From: VAZQ01 sp963835165
GTDB taxonomy: Bacteria; Pseudomonadota; Alphaproteobacteria; Rhizobiales; Xanthobacteraceae
Length of the DNA stretch: 64,000 nucleotides
Assembly (NCBI GenBank): GCA_963835165.1
Contig: CAWIGD010000044.1
Span: forward strand, 62,001 to 126,000
Direction: 5' to 3'
Part shown: one piece after another, positions 34,228 through 42,623 of the stretch
Numbering within the stretch: position 1 is the first letter of the stretch
Layout of the letters: each line of letters begins with the position of its first letter
Translations under genes and position numbers: made by a program
Notes under the pieces: generated by a model
Database searches by the model: none
Seen by the model: the letters and a program-made list of their open reading frames with translations, nothing else
What the model was told of the DNA's origin: nothing

Positions 34228-34264
34228 TCGGGGCCCAAATACTCGATTTCGGGCAGAGCGACCC

Positions 34265-34531
34265 TCAGTGCACGCTGACGGTCTCCAACTCCTGGCTCCA
34301 GGCATTGGCGATCGCCGCCTCGCGGCTGTCGGTCAGCATGATCGGGGTGCCGTCGGCGGCGTGTAGCGCATAGAGCAACGTGCCCGGCGCGAGTTGCGGA
34401 GCCTGCGGAAATTGCCGCTGCACGTCCTCGGCGCGGATCATCTTTACGTAGGCGATCTTGCCGCCGCCCAGAAGCGCCAGCGCTTCGGGCGAAATCATGG
34501 GTTCTGGGGAGGTGATATTGTTGTTTGTCAT
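34265..34531 (-). CDS. DUF1150 protein, copy 2
   Basis: The product has 88 residues and is a paralogue of the gene just downstream. The conserved part is IAYVKMIRAEDV and HAADGTPIMLTDSREAA. The ATG at 34531 follows AAGGAG. It lies 47 bases after the hsp20 stop on the same strand, the usual hsp20-DUF1150 order, so it is probably heat induced with hsp20. The function is unknown. Confidence 0.86.
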   Translation of the reverse strand: MTNNNITSPEPMISPEALALLGGGKIAYVKMIRAEDVQRQFPQAPQLAPGTLLYALHAADGTPIMLTDSREAAIANAWSQELETVSVH

Positions 34532-34578
34532 GGCACTCAACTCCTTGCTGCTTCTAACGCGTCGAGCCCTGTTCGGGT

Positions 34579-35004
34579 TCAATCGGTGTCCGTAATGCTG
34601 ATGGTCTTGACGATCCGTTCCGGCTCCGGCCGGGCGAGATCGATCGCCAAAAGCCCGTTCTTCAGGTCGGCGCCCAAGACCTCCATGCCGTCAGCCAGCA
34701 CGAAAGTGCGCTGGAATTGGCGCGCGGCTATGCCGCGGTGAAGATAATGGCGTTCCTTGTCGTCCTGCTGCCGTCCACGGATGACGAGCTGGTTCTCCTC
34801 GACCGTTACGTCGAGCTGGTCGCGGGTGAAGCCCGCGACTGCCAGCGTGATCTGCAGGCGGTCAGGTTGGCCGTTTGCGCGGGCAATCCGCTCGATGTTG
34901 TAGGGCGGATAGCCGTCGGCAGCCTTGGCGACGCGATCAAGCGCACGCTCGATCTCGTCGAACCCGAGCAGGAATGGGCTGGACAATGACGGAACTCGGG
35001 ACAT
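34579..35004 (-). CDS. hsp20: Small heat shock protein, Hsp20 family
   Basis: The product has 141 residues and is a cytosolic ATP-independent holdase that binds unfolding proteins. The alpha-crystallin domain lies at about 35-130, with ITLAVAGFTRDQLDVTVEEN and the end motif of the family (GLLAIDLARPEPE). The start MSRVPSLSSPFLLGFDEIE is typical of rhizobial class A IbpA-like proteins. Control is clear from the leader: a sigma-32 promoter and a ROSE-type thermometer hairpin covering the ribosome-binding site. Confidence 0.95.
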   Translation of the reverse strand: MSRVPSLSSPFLLGFDEIERALDRVAKAADGYPPYNIERIARANGQPDRLQITLAVAGFTRDQLDVTVEENQLVIRGRQQDDKERHYLHRGIAARQFQRTFVLADGMEVLGADLKNGLLAIDLARPEPERIVKTISITDTD

Positions 35005-35095
35005 GGTCTCAAAGCCCTCGTAAGCGACTTTGACGGGGCCCTTGCGGCACCCCCTCGGCCGCCCGAGAGGCGGGTTTTCCGCCGTCGGTCGGTCC
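35005..35095 (-). promoter_or_regulatory. ROSE-type RNA thermometer in the hsp20 leader
   Basis: The last hairpin of the leader (35010-35032) is CAAAG-UCGCU-UACG-AGGG-CUUUG: the AGGG of the ribosome-binding site pairs with UCGCU with one bulged G, exactly the U(U/C)GCU motif of ROSE elements. Upstream the RNA folds GGCGG/CCGCC, CUCGG/CCGAG and GGGG/CCCC, so there are three more hairpins, as in known ROSE leaders. Heat should open the weak last hairpin and let hsp20 be translated. Confidence 0.8.
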
Positions 35096-35101
35096 CGCTC
35101 A

Positions 35102-35130
35102 ATATGGGGGCGGCGCGTTAAGGCTTCAAG
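35102..35130 (-). promoter_or_regulatory. Sigma-32 (RpoH) heat-shock promoter of hsp20
   Basis: On the minus strand CTTGAA (35125-35130) is followed after 15 bases by CCCCATAT (35102-35109), a close match to the CTTGAA / CCCCATnT heat-shock consensus. The expected start is near 35095, giving a leader of about 91 bases. Confidence 0.8.
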
Positions 35131-35253
35131 AACAGCGCGCGGGGCCCTCCGAGGGCCGACGTCCGGCGGGCGCGGTCGGCGCCGCGGATTGAGCCGCACG
35201 CGCAGGCACAGTATGGATCGGGCGGGCTTACGGTCTGGTTAAAGGAGTGCAGC

Positions 35254-36198
35254 TTGCGCATTGCGATCATGGGCTCGGGGGGCGTCGGCGGCTATTTTGG
35301 CGCCCGGCTGGTCAAGGGCGGTGCCGACGTTCATTTCGTGGCGCGCGGCGCCCATCTCGCGGCCATGCGCGAGCGCGGTCTCGCCGTCGAAGGCGGGCCG
35401 GAGCCGATCCACCTTCCCCAGGTGAACGTCACCGACGATCCCAAGACCATTGGTCCGGTCGATCTGGTGATGTTCTGCGTCAAGCTGTGGGACACCGAGG
35501 ACGCCGCCCGCCAGCTCCTGCCGATCATGAAACCGGAGACCGGCCTCATCTCGTTCCAGAACGGGGTGCAGAAGGACGACATGCTGCGGCCGCTGTTCGG
35601 TGACAAGGCGCTCATGGGCGGCGTGGCCTATGTCGGCACCAATATCGGCCGTCCCGGCGTCATCGCGCAGACCGGACCGCTGCAACGGCTGGTTTTCGGC
35701 GAGTACGACGGCCGCCATTCGCCGCGTGTCGAGACGTTCCACGAGGCCTGCAAGCGGGGCGGCATCAATGCCGAGATCAGCGACGATGTCCGCCGCTCGA
35801 TCTGGGAGAAATACGTGGTGCTGGTCGCCATGTCCGGCGCGACCACCGCCATGCGCAACACCATCGGGCCGATTCGCAGCAACCCGCTCACGCGAGAATT
35901 CCTGCTCGACCTCGCGAGGGAAGTGGTCGCTGTCGGCCGTGCGCATGGCGTGCGACTGCCCGCGGATTATGCCGAGCAGCGGATTCCGTTCTTCGACGGC
36001 TGGCCCCCGGAAATGACCACGTCCATGCACCATGATCTGCAGGGCGGCAAGCCGCTCGAGGTCCGCTGGCTGTCGGGCGGCGTGGTCGATCTCGGCCTCC
36101 AGGTTGGCGTGCCCACGCCGATGAACCGCGCAGTGCGCGACATACTGGTCCTGCACGCGAGTGGCGGCGAGGCCAAGTCGGCACACGCAGCGCCGTGA
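35254..36198 (+). CDS. panE: Ketopantoate reductase family protein
   Basis: The product has 314 residues. The NADPH motif GSGGVGGYFGARL is at residues 7-19; SFQNGV holds the conserved Asn and IWEKYVVLVAMSG the catalytic Lys. PanE reduces 2-dehydropantoate to pantoate on the way to coenzyme A. Several paralogues with other substrates exist in soil bacteria, so the true substrate is not sure. The TTG at 35254 is the start: AAGGAG lies seven bases before it and MRIAIMGSGG is the natural beginning. Confidence 0.85.
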   Translation: MRIAIMGSGGVGGYFGARLVKGGADVHFVARGAHLAAMRERGLAVEGGPEPIHLPQVNVTDDPKTIGPVDLVMFCVKLWDTEDAARQLLPIMKPETGLISFQNGVQKDDMLRPLFGDKALMGGVAYVGTNIGRPGVIAQTGPLQRLVFGEYDGRHSPRVETFHEACKRGGINAEISDDVRRSIWEKYVVLVAMSGATTAMRNTIGPIRSNPLTREFLLDLAREVVAVGRAHGVRLPADYAEQRIPFFDGWPPEMTTSMHHDLQGGKPLEVRWLSGGVVDLGLQVGVPTPMNRAVRDILVLHASGGEAKSAHAAP

Positions 36199-36331
36199 CG
36201 TTGATCGAAGACGACCGAAGCGGCGCCGCGCTTGCCATTACCCCCCGCGCCAACCGCTTCAATCCTTGGATGGCGACTCCGCGCGTAACCGGCGGATGGG
36301 GCGCGACCGCCTTTTCCGCTCGCGGCTCGCC

Positions 36332-37312
36332 TCACGCTCCCGTCAACTTGAACAGCTTGATTGCATTCGTGCGCCCGATCTTGCTGCGATCGGCTTCGCT
36401 GATCTCCGCCTTGTCGAACCACGCCGCCGCTTCGCTCATGTCCTCGAACGGATAGTCGACCGAGAACATGACGCGGTCGGCCCCAAGCTCCGCCATCGCG
36501 TCGACCATTGCAGGCGTGCTGAAATGACCTGACGTCGTGACGTGGAAGTTGGCGCGGAAATAGTCCGCCACCGGTTTGCGCGCGGCGTATCTGTGCGCGG
36601 CCTTCATCCAGGAATTCCGGTTGTCGATCCGCCACAGATAATACGGCAGCCCCTCGCCAAGGTGGCCGAGAACGATCTGCAGGCGCGGCAACTCGTCGAA
36701 CAAGCCGCTGCCGATCAGCCGCAGCGCGTGGACCGCGGTCTCGGCATGAAATGCCCAGTTCGGTCCCAGCAGCCAGTCGTGACCTTCGTAGCTGCGGACC
36801 GATCCCGGCAACGGATTGCGCGGATGCAGATAGAATGGAACGTCGAGACTTTCGACCACGTGCCAGAACGGCCGGTATTGCGGCAGGTCGTAGTACACCG
36901 CGGTGTCGGGGGATCCCACTTGCGAGAAGCCGTTGACCAGCGCGCCCCTGAAGCCGAGATCCTCGACGCAGCGCACGAGCTCGGCCGCCGCGCTGTCCGG
37001 GTCCTGCATCGCCAGTGCCGCAACGCCGACGAAGCGATCCGGCCGCTTTGCGATCTGCTGCGCCAGCACGTCGTTCGCCTCGCGCGCCACATCCACCGCC
37101 CGTTGGATATCGGCGATCGCCTGGATGGCCGGGGCATTGAGCGACGCGATCATGATCTCGATGCCGGCGGCATCCATAAGTCGCAGCCGCTTGTCCTGGA
37201 AATCGAGGAGGCGCGGACCCAATTCCGACCACACATGGGCGCCGAAGATTTGCGAATCGCCGAGCGTCGTCGTGGTCGCGAAATGATCCTCGAGCGTGAT
37301 TTTCCCCTGCAT
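36332..37312 (-). CDS. Amidohydrolase family decarboxylase, gamma-resorcylate decarboxylase type
   Basis: The product has 326 residues and belongs to the ACMSD/amidohydrolase_2 group. It is very like 2,6-dihydroxybenzoate (gamma-resorcylate) decarboxylase: the start MQGKITLEDHF holds the metal ligands Glu8 and His10, YLHPRNPLP the next His, GHLGEGLPYYLWRID the active-site His, and SVDYPFED the metal-binding Asp. Such enzymes remove or add CO2 on phenols without a redox step. A role as ACMS decarboxylase after the nearby 3-hydroxyanthranilate dioxygenase is possible but fits the motifs less well. GGAGGG precedes the ATG. Confidence 0.8.
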   Translation of the reverse strand: MQGKITLEDHFATTTTLGDSQIFGAHVWSELGPRLLDFQDKRLRLMDAAGIEIMIASLNAPAIQAIADIQRAVDVAREANDVLAQQIAKRPDRFVGVAALAMQDPDSAAAELVRCVEDLGFRGALVNGFSQVGSPDTAVYYDLPQYRPFWHVVESLDVPFYLHPRNPLPGSVRSYEGHDWLLGPNWAFHAETAVHALRLIGSGLFDELPRLQIVLGHLGEGLPYYLWRIDNRNSWMKAAHRYAARKPVADYFRANFHVTTSGHFSTPAMVDAMAELGADRVMFSVDYPFEDMSEAAAWFDKAEISEADRSKIGRTNAIKLFKLTGA

Positions 37313-37461
37313 ATTCCCTCCGGACGACGACTATGGGTGTGCCGGACTATGCGCGGACTCGCCCGCGCTTGCCAGCGTCGCGCGCGCCTTGGCGTTATCC
37401 GGAAATGAAAAACGACTCCGCCCGGCTTTGCGATCGCGGCCGACGCGATTAGGATTTCCAC

Positions 37462-38568
37462 ATGAACCGCAAGCCCGATCCGCCCTCCCTCACTGTGCGT
37501 GCCATCCGCTGCGTCGGTGTCGAGGTGCCGATGAGCTACGCGCTCGGCACCAGTCGCGGCACGATCACCAAGGCGCCCTTGCTGCTCATCAATCTCGACA
37601 CCGAAGAGGGTATCACCGGTCATTCCTATCTGTGGTGCTATTTTCCCGCGGCGATTCCTGCGATCGCGAGCATTCTCGAAGAGGTAGAACGCGTCGTCAA
37701 AGGCGAGCGCGTTGCGCCCGCCGACCTGTGGAGCAAGCTCACCGAACGCTTCGCCCTGATCGGTGTGCAGGGCATCGTGCGCATGGCGATGTCGGGGTTC
37801 GACGTGGCGGCCTGGGATGCACTCGCCGTCGCCGCGGACTTGCCGCTCGCGACCCTGATCGGGAGTGCGCCAAGGCCCATCCCTGCTTACAATTCCTGCG
37901 GCCTCGGCCTGATGCCGCCGGACAAAGTGGCCGACGAGGCGGAAAAGCTCCTTGCCGGCGGCTTCCGCGCGCTCAAGCTCAGGCTTGGTTATCCGACGCT
38001 GCGCGACGATCTCGCCGCGTTGCGTGCCGTCAAGAAGCGCGTCGGCTCCGAGGTCGCGGTCATGGTGGATTACAATCAGGCGCTCAGCCTGGCGCAGGCG
38101 CTCGAACGTGGCCACGCGCTCGATCAGGAAGGCATCTATTGGCTGGAGGAACCGATCCGGCACGATGATTATGCCGGCAATGCGACCCTCGTGCGCGAAC
38201 TCCAGACGCCGATCCAGATCGGAGAAAATTTCTCCGAAAGCCCGGCGATGGCGGTGGCGCTCGCGGCCCAAGCCGCCGACTATGTCATGCCCGATCTCGA
38301 GCGCATCGGCGGCGTCACCGGCTGGCTGCGCGCCGCGGCACTCGCCGCTGCCCACCGCATCGAGATGTCGTCGCATCTCTATCCCGAAGCGAGCGCGCAT
38401 CTGCTTGCCGCCACGCCCACCTGCCATTTCCTCGAATACGTGGACTGGGCGGACAAGATCATGGAGGAGCCGCTCCAGATTGTTGACGGCTTTGCCGCGG
38501 TGCCGCAGCGCCCGGGCACCGGCGTCACCTGGAATCGCAAGGCGGTGGAGACGTATCGGATCGGGTGA
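37462..38568 (+). CDS. Mandelate racemase-like enolase superfamily enzyme
   Basis: The product has 368 residues. By motif it lines up well with Pseudomonas putida mandelate racemase at a steady offset of eight: Lys164 is Lys172, Asp195 is Asp203, Glu221 is Glu229, Glu247 is Glu255, Asp270 is Asp278 and His297 is His305. The C-terminal SSHLYPEASAHLLAATPT is nearly the same. Lys166, the base on the (S) face, is Arg174 here (ALKLRLG). This could slow or abolish racemisation, or show another substrate. It stands between the decarboxylase and the dioxygenase genes on the opposite strand. Confidence 0.85.
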   Translation: MNRKPDPPSLTVRAIRCVGVEVPMSYALGTSRGTITKAPLLLINLDTEEGITGHSYLWCYFPAAIPAIASILEEVERVVKGERVAPADLWSKLTERFALIGVQGIVRMAMSGFDVAAWDALAVAADLPLATLIGSAPRPIPAYNSCGLGLMPPDKVADEAEKLLAGGFRALKLRLGYPTLRDDLAALRAVKKRVGSEVAVMVDYNQALSLAQALERGHALDQEGIYWLEEPIRHDDYAGNATLVRELQTPIQIGENFSESPAMAVALAAQAADYVMPDLERIGGVTGWLRAAALAAAHRIEMSSHLYPEASAHLLAATPTCHFLEYVDWADKIMEEPLQIVDGFAAVPQRPGTGVTWNRKAVETYRIG

Positions 38569-38580
38569 CCCGGGTCGGCA

Positions 38581-39126
38581 TCAAATCTTCACCCAGCCCG
38601 CCGGCGGCTTCTTCCCGGGGTGAATGGCGCCGCACGCCTTGCACTTGCGCGCTTGCATATCGGCATAGAACGCTTCGTAGAGCGGCGGCAGGTCTTTCAC
38701 CAGGTGTCGGACCTTCACTTCGACGCGGTGAACCCTTGCCTGGCATTCGAAACAATACCACTCGAACGCATCGAGCTCGTCCGGCCGCGCCGCTTCCACC
38801 ACCAGGCCGATCGAGCCTTCCTGCGGCCGTTGCGGGGAATGGGGCACATGGCGAGGCAGGAGGAAAACTTCGCCCTCGCGGATCGGCACTTCGTAGAATG
38901 TGCCGTTCTCCACGATCTTGAGCACCATGTCGCCTTTGAGTTGATAGAAGAACTCCTCCACCGGGTCGTCGTGGTAGTCGGTGCGCTCGTTCGGCCCGCC
39001 CACGACCTGCACGGTCATCTCGCCGTCTTCGAACACCTTCTTGTTGCCGACCGGTGGCTTGAGCAGATGCTGGTGCTCGTTGATCCAATTCTGGAAATTG
39101 AAGGCGTGAAGTCGTCCGGCCGCCAT
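38581..39126 (-). CDS. nbaC: 3-hydroxyanthranilate 3,4-dioxygenase
   Basis: The product has 181 residues and a cupin fold. It opens the ring of 3-hydroxyanthranilate to 2-amino-3-carboxymuconate semialdehyde. The iron ligands are His52 and Glu58 in HDDPVEEFFYQLKG and the His in LLPRHVPHSPQRP. The bacterial C-terminal rubredoxin-like site is present as two C-x2-C pairs (YCFEC and CKACG). No other kynurenine or 2-nitrobenzoate pathway genes are in the window. It converges with the mandelate racemase-like gene. Confidence 0.93.
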   Translation of the reverse strand: MAAGRLHAFNFQNWINEHQHLLKPPVGNKKVFEDGEMTVQVVGGPNERTDYHDDPVEEFFYQLKGDMVLKIVENGTFYEVPIREGEVFLLPRHVPHSPQRPQEGSIGLVVEAARPDELDAFEWYCFECQARVHRVEVKVRHLVKDLPPLYEAFYADMQARKCKACGAIHPGKKPPAGWVKI

Positions 39127-39213
39127 GGCTTCCCCTCTCGTCGTGTCACGCCGTCGAGCGCTGCCACCGGGTCGAGGTCGTTGTGCACATCGCTCTGGTT
39201 CCCGTTGGAACGC

Positions 39214-40236
39214 CTATTTGATCAAGCTCGTGACTTTATCCACGATCGGTTTGGGCGTCGCATAGATTTTCGCGATCAGCGCGGCGAGGTGCTCGCCGTC
39301 TTCAGGCTCGAGATCGAGCTTTGATTTCTGGGTCTCCGCGACGAAAGCCGGATCGGTCATGGTCGCATTGAATGCGTCGCGCAGCATTTTTAGCCGGTCC
39401 GCCGGAAGGTCCGGCGGCGCGACGAACGGACGCCCGATGCCCTGACCGGCATAGAGGAATTCGATTGCTTGCTTCTGGTCGCCGGTGCGCGCGAGATCGA
39501 GCACGAATGGCACGCCGTCGAGCTCGGGGCTGGGTTCAACGCCGCCCTGAAACAGGATCGAAATCTTCTTCGTCGGGATCCAGTCGGGACGGCGGATCTT
39601 GATGCTGTCGAGGCTTTCGCAGATGCCCTCGACCTCGCCGCGCTCCATCGCCAGGAATACGTCGGAGGAGGCGGGAAATCCGCCGACCAGCTTGAACTTC
39701 ATTCCGAGCAGCTCGCTGAGCGCTTTCGGGTAGGAGCGGGTGCCGGTGCCGGGGCCGGTATCACCAACGATCAACTGCTTGTCATAGAGGTCCAGCACCG
39801 ATTTGACCTGCGAGGTGTGATAGGCGACGCAGACATTCGTTTCCTTGGTCGGCGTTCCGATCCACGACAGCCTGGTCGGATCGAAGCGCGCGCCGGTCGC
39901 GCCGGACAGCGGCCCGAGCGCCGCGTCGCGCGCGATGATACCGAGCACGGTGCCGTCCTTCGGGGCGATGTTGAAGATGTAGCTGGCGGCCGCGTAGCTG
40001 CCGGCGCCCGGCATGTTCTGCGGAACGACGGACGGGGTTCCAGGCAGATGCCGGCCGATATGCCGGCCGACGGTGCGGCCCCAGAGGTCATAGCCGCCGC
40101 CCGGCCCGAAGCCGATGATCATCGCCACCGATTTCCCGGCAAGCGAATCGCCGGCCGGCTGCGCCGCAACCGAGGTTGTCAGCAGCAGCAACGAGAACAT
40201 CGCAACGCTCGGCAGCCGGCCTTGTCTCGATCCCAT
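39214..40236 (-). CDS. Tripartite tricarboxylate transporter-type receptor, divergent
   Basis: The product has 340 residues with a signal peptide (to about residue 26, ending VAA). The solute-binding fold is marked by GFGPGGGYDLWGRTVGRHI, MPGAGSYAAASYI and PKDGTVLG. It is a distant member of the TctC/Bug group; the sequence is about 20 residues longer in the C-terminal half than the copy near 17 kb. The ligand is unknown, but the aromatic catabolic genes nearby suggest an acid. The ATG at 40236 follows GAGGA; an in-frame start 13 codons upstream is less likely. Confidence 0.82.
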   Translation of the reverse strand: MGSRQGRLPSVAMFSLLLLTTSVAAQPAGDSLAGKSVAMIIGFGPGGGYDLWGRTVGRHIGRHLPGTPSVVPQNMPGAGSYAAASYIFNIAPKDGTVLGIIARDAALGPLSGATGARFDPTRLSWIGTPTKETNVCVAYHTSQVKSVLDLYDKQLIVGDTGPGTGTRSYPKALSELLGMKFKLVGGFPASSDVFLAMERGEVEGICESLDSIKIRRPDWIPTKKISILFQGGVEPSPELDGVPFVLDLARTGDQKQAIEFLYAGQGIGRPFVAPPDLPADRLKMLRDAFNATMTDPAFVAETQKSKLDLEPEDGEHLAALIAKIYATPKPIVDKVTSLIK

Positions 40237-40346
40237 GCGGTTCCTCGCGCGAGGCCTCCCCGCGTCATGCAGCACATTCTATGAATGATCGGTCCGCAAG
40301 CCTAGGCCGGGCCGCGAGGTCCCGGAGCGCCGGCCGGCGCGAGCGG

Positions 40347-41735
40347 TCAGAAGTTGAGTGCGGAGCGAAGCGCGATCACCCAGGCATTCTGCCGGAAGCT
40401 TCCATCGCTGTTGAGGACGCCGGCAGCTGGGCGAAAGATGTATTGGATCTCCGGCTGCAGCATCCACCACGGCGCTATCTGCGCCTGGTAGATCATCTCG
40501 ACCATGACCTCTCCGCTCCGCACCGGATAGAAGAAGTTCCCGAAGGATCCGATGTCAGAGTCCAGCCCGCGTGCATTGTCGCCGACGCGCGCGTAGCCGG
40601 CGGCAACGCCGACCTTGTCGTCCGGGCGACGAGCGTTGAGGCCTTTGTACAGCAGGCCCGCGTCGGCATAAAAATTGATCAGGTTGCGATCGTTGGGTAC
40701 GCCGCCGGCGCGGACGAACCCCGAGAGGCCCCGGTCGTCGGTGCCGGGAATGCGATAGAGCATCTGATCCACGACACCATAGATGCCGGAGTCGCCGGTG
40801 TGATCGAGCGGAATGCCGGTCGACATCGGGTCGGCGAGCGAGCGGCCGGTATTGTCGAAGCGCTGATCGCCGAAGCGCGGACTGGTGTGATACCACGCAC
40901 CGATCCGGTAAGCGCCCGGGAGTCCGGCGGCGTCCTTCCCTTGGTTGGGCAAATAGCTCAACTCCGCGATGACAAAAGCGCCGCCGCGAAAGCTGAACAC
41001 GGTGCCGGTGGGAAGCGGAAGGTTCTGATTGCTGCCGTTGCCCCCGCTCGGGTCGCCACTGAATACGGCGGCTTGAAACGCCACGTCATCGCGCGGCTTG
41101 ATCCGAACGCGGACGCCGGGAGCGGGAAGCGGATAGGCCGGCCCGCCGCCAGGAAGATTGGCGGCAAGAAACGTCGGCCAGCTGATGCCGTTGTTGATGA
41201 AATTCGCGGCGGTCTTGCTTTGGAGAAACTGACTATCCGCGGACATCAGGCCGGCGCGAACGGACAACAGGTCATTAAAGGCGTTCTGCTCATACCAAAA
41301 CGAGTAGAGCCGCGCGACCGGTCCGGCTTCCAGATTGGACACGGTGAGGATGTTGCCGAGGTAAGTGGGACTGAAGAGCGGGCCGTGGGTGATGAGGCCG
41401 TGGGTGTGAAAGTGGCCGCCGTCCCATCCCGCGAGCTTTCCCAGATCGAGATCGAGCGCAGGCTGGAACACTCCGAGTCCCACGGCACCACGTCCAATCC
41501 CGCCGCGGACATTGGCGAGGAAATCGTTGGTGTAGTTGAAGGTGAACGTAACGCCGTTGCGGTCGAGCGCGGACCGCAGGCCTCCCCAATCACCGCTCAA
41601 CGCCGATCGGGTCCAGAGATTGTCCGATGCCGCCTGCGCCCATGCTGCTGCGCCAATGTCGGCGGCGGAGCTTGCGAACAAGGCCGCGGCGAAGGCGGTA
41701 GCCCACGCCCCGAGACGCCTCACCAATGCCCCCAT
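40347..41735 (-). CDS. Outer-membrane porin of the OprB carbohydrate-selective family
   Basis: The product has 462 residues: a signal peptide (cut near AAWAQA), then a beta-barrel. LSGDWGGLRSALDRNGVTF is the typical OprB start, and the last residue is Phe (RSALNF), as expected for outer-membrane insertion. OprB porins let sugars or other small neutral or acidic compounds through. With the receptor gene upstream it may form an uptake pair for a catabolic substrate. Confidence 0.9.
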   Translation of the reverse strand: MGALVRRLGAWATAFAAALFASSAADIGAAAWAQAASDNLWTRSALSGDWGGLRSALDRNGVTFTFNYTNDFLANVRGGIGRGAVGLGVFQPALDLDLGKLAGWDGGHFHTHGLITHGPLFSPTYLGNILTVSNLEAGPVARLYSFWYEQNAFNDLLSVRAGLMSADSQFLQSKTAANFINNGISWPTFLAANLPGGGPAYPLPAPGVRVRIKPRDDVAFQAAVFSGDPSGGNGSNQNLPLPTGTVFSFRGGAFVIAELSYLPNQGKDAAGLPGAYRIGAWYHTSPRFGDQRFDNTGRSLADPMSTGIPLDHTGDSGIYGVVDQMLYRIPGTDDRGLSGFVRAGGVPNDRNLINFYADAGLLYKGLNARRPDDKVGVAAGYARVGDNARGLDSDIGSFGNFFYPVRSGEVMVEMIYQAQIAPWWMLQPEIQYIFRPAAGVLNSDGSFRQNAWVIALRSALNF

Positions 41736-41932
41736 AACCCCGCCCCCGGAGTGAGTCGAAACCGAGTTTCAACCACGAAATTGGGCAAAAGATGGTGCCT
41801 GCTGGGAGCGCCTACCCGTCAGGACAACGCTCCTTTCCGCGGCGAACACAAGATCACAGGCGCGATGCCAGGACGTTGCGCTACTCTTGGGAAGGCATTC
41901 CCAATTCGCCTGTCTTTCGTGATTGAACCGCC

Positions 41933-42496
41933 ATGCGACCGATGGCTTCATGGGCAAACAGACCAGGCGCCCGACGGTTCGTGACCCGTCGCGTCGATTG
42001 GCGGCCGATCATCGCTTTTGTGTTGTTGGTCGGCCTGCTCGGTTTCTATGGCTACCAGCATTGGACCGCCAAGCCTGGGTCGCCATTGATCGGTCGCGCG
42101 CGCGTGCTCGACGGCGACAGCCTCGAAATCTCCGGGGCACGCATCCGCTTGCAGGGCATCGATGCCCCCGAATGGAAGCAAACATGCGTCGATCCAAAAG
42201 GACAGGCGTGGCCGTGCGGACAGGCGGCGGCGCAGGAACTGCAAAGCCATATCGGCGGTCGGGAATTGACGTGCGCACGCCACGGCGTGGACAGGTACAA
42301 CCGCATCCTCGCGATTTGCTCCGCTCCCGACGGCTCCGACGTCAACGCCTGGATCGTGCGACAGGGATGGGCGCTGGCATCCGGCGATGCCGGGAGTTAC
42401 CGCTCGGAGCAGCACGAGGCCGAAGCGGCCAAGCGCGGCATCTGGGCCGGAACCTTTCTGTCGCCTCGTGAGTGGCGACGACGACACCCGGACTAA
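41933..42496 (+). CDS. Thermonuclease family (SNase-like) protein
   Basis: The product has 187 residues. A membrane anchor lies at about 25-42, so the nuclease domain should be outside the inner membrane. The domain (about 52-180) carries staphylococcal nuclease motifs: VLDGDSLEI, IRLQGIDAPEWKQ (catalytic Glu) and DRYNRILAIC (Arg). It may degrade nucleic acids in the periplasm. The four Cys around CVDPKGQAWPCG suggest a disulfide. No strong ribosome-binding site is seen; an ATG three codons later is possible. Confidence 0.87.
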   Translation: MRPMASWANRPGARRFVTRRVDWRPIIAFVLLVGLLGFYGYQHWTAKPGSPLIGRARVLDGDSLEISGARIRLQGIDAPEWKQTCVDPKGQAWPCGQAAAQELQSHIGGRELTCARHGVDRYNRILAICSAPDGSDVNAWIVRQGWALASGDAGSYRSEQHEAEAAKRGIWAGTFLSPREWRRRHPD

Positions 42497-42623
42497 CGCC
42501 CGTGGCGAAGGGTCGTTTGCGGCGCGCCGAGCTATCGCCTGCACAGCGCCGCCGAACTATCATGGCTCGCGCCAAGATGACCCAGTGTTTTGCTGATCAT
42601 CGTCGACGGCCGGAGATCGGAGC

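Noticed and set aside
36195..36455. Short plus-strand frame after panE
   Set aside because: No ribosome-binding site or family likeness; it runs into the antisense of the decarboxylase gene.
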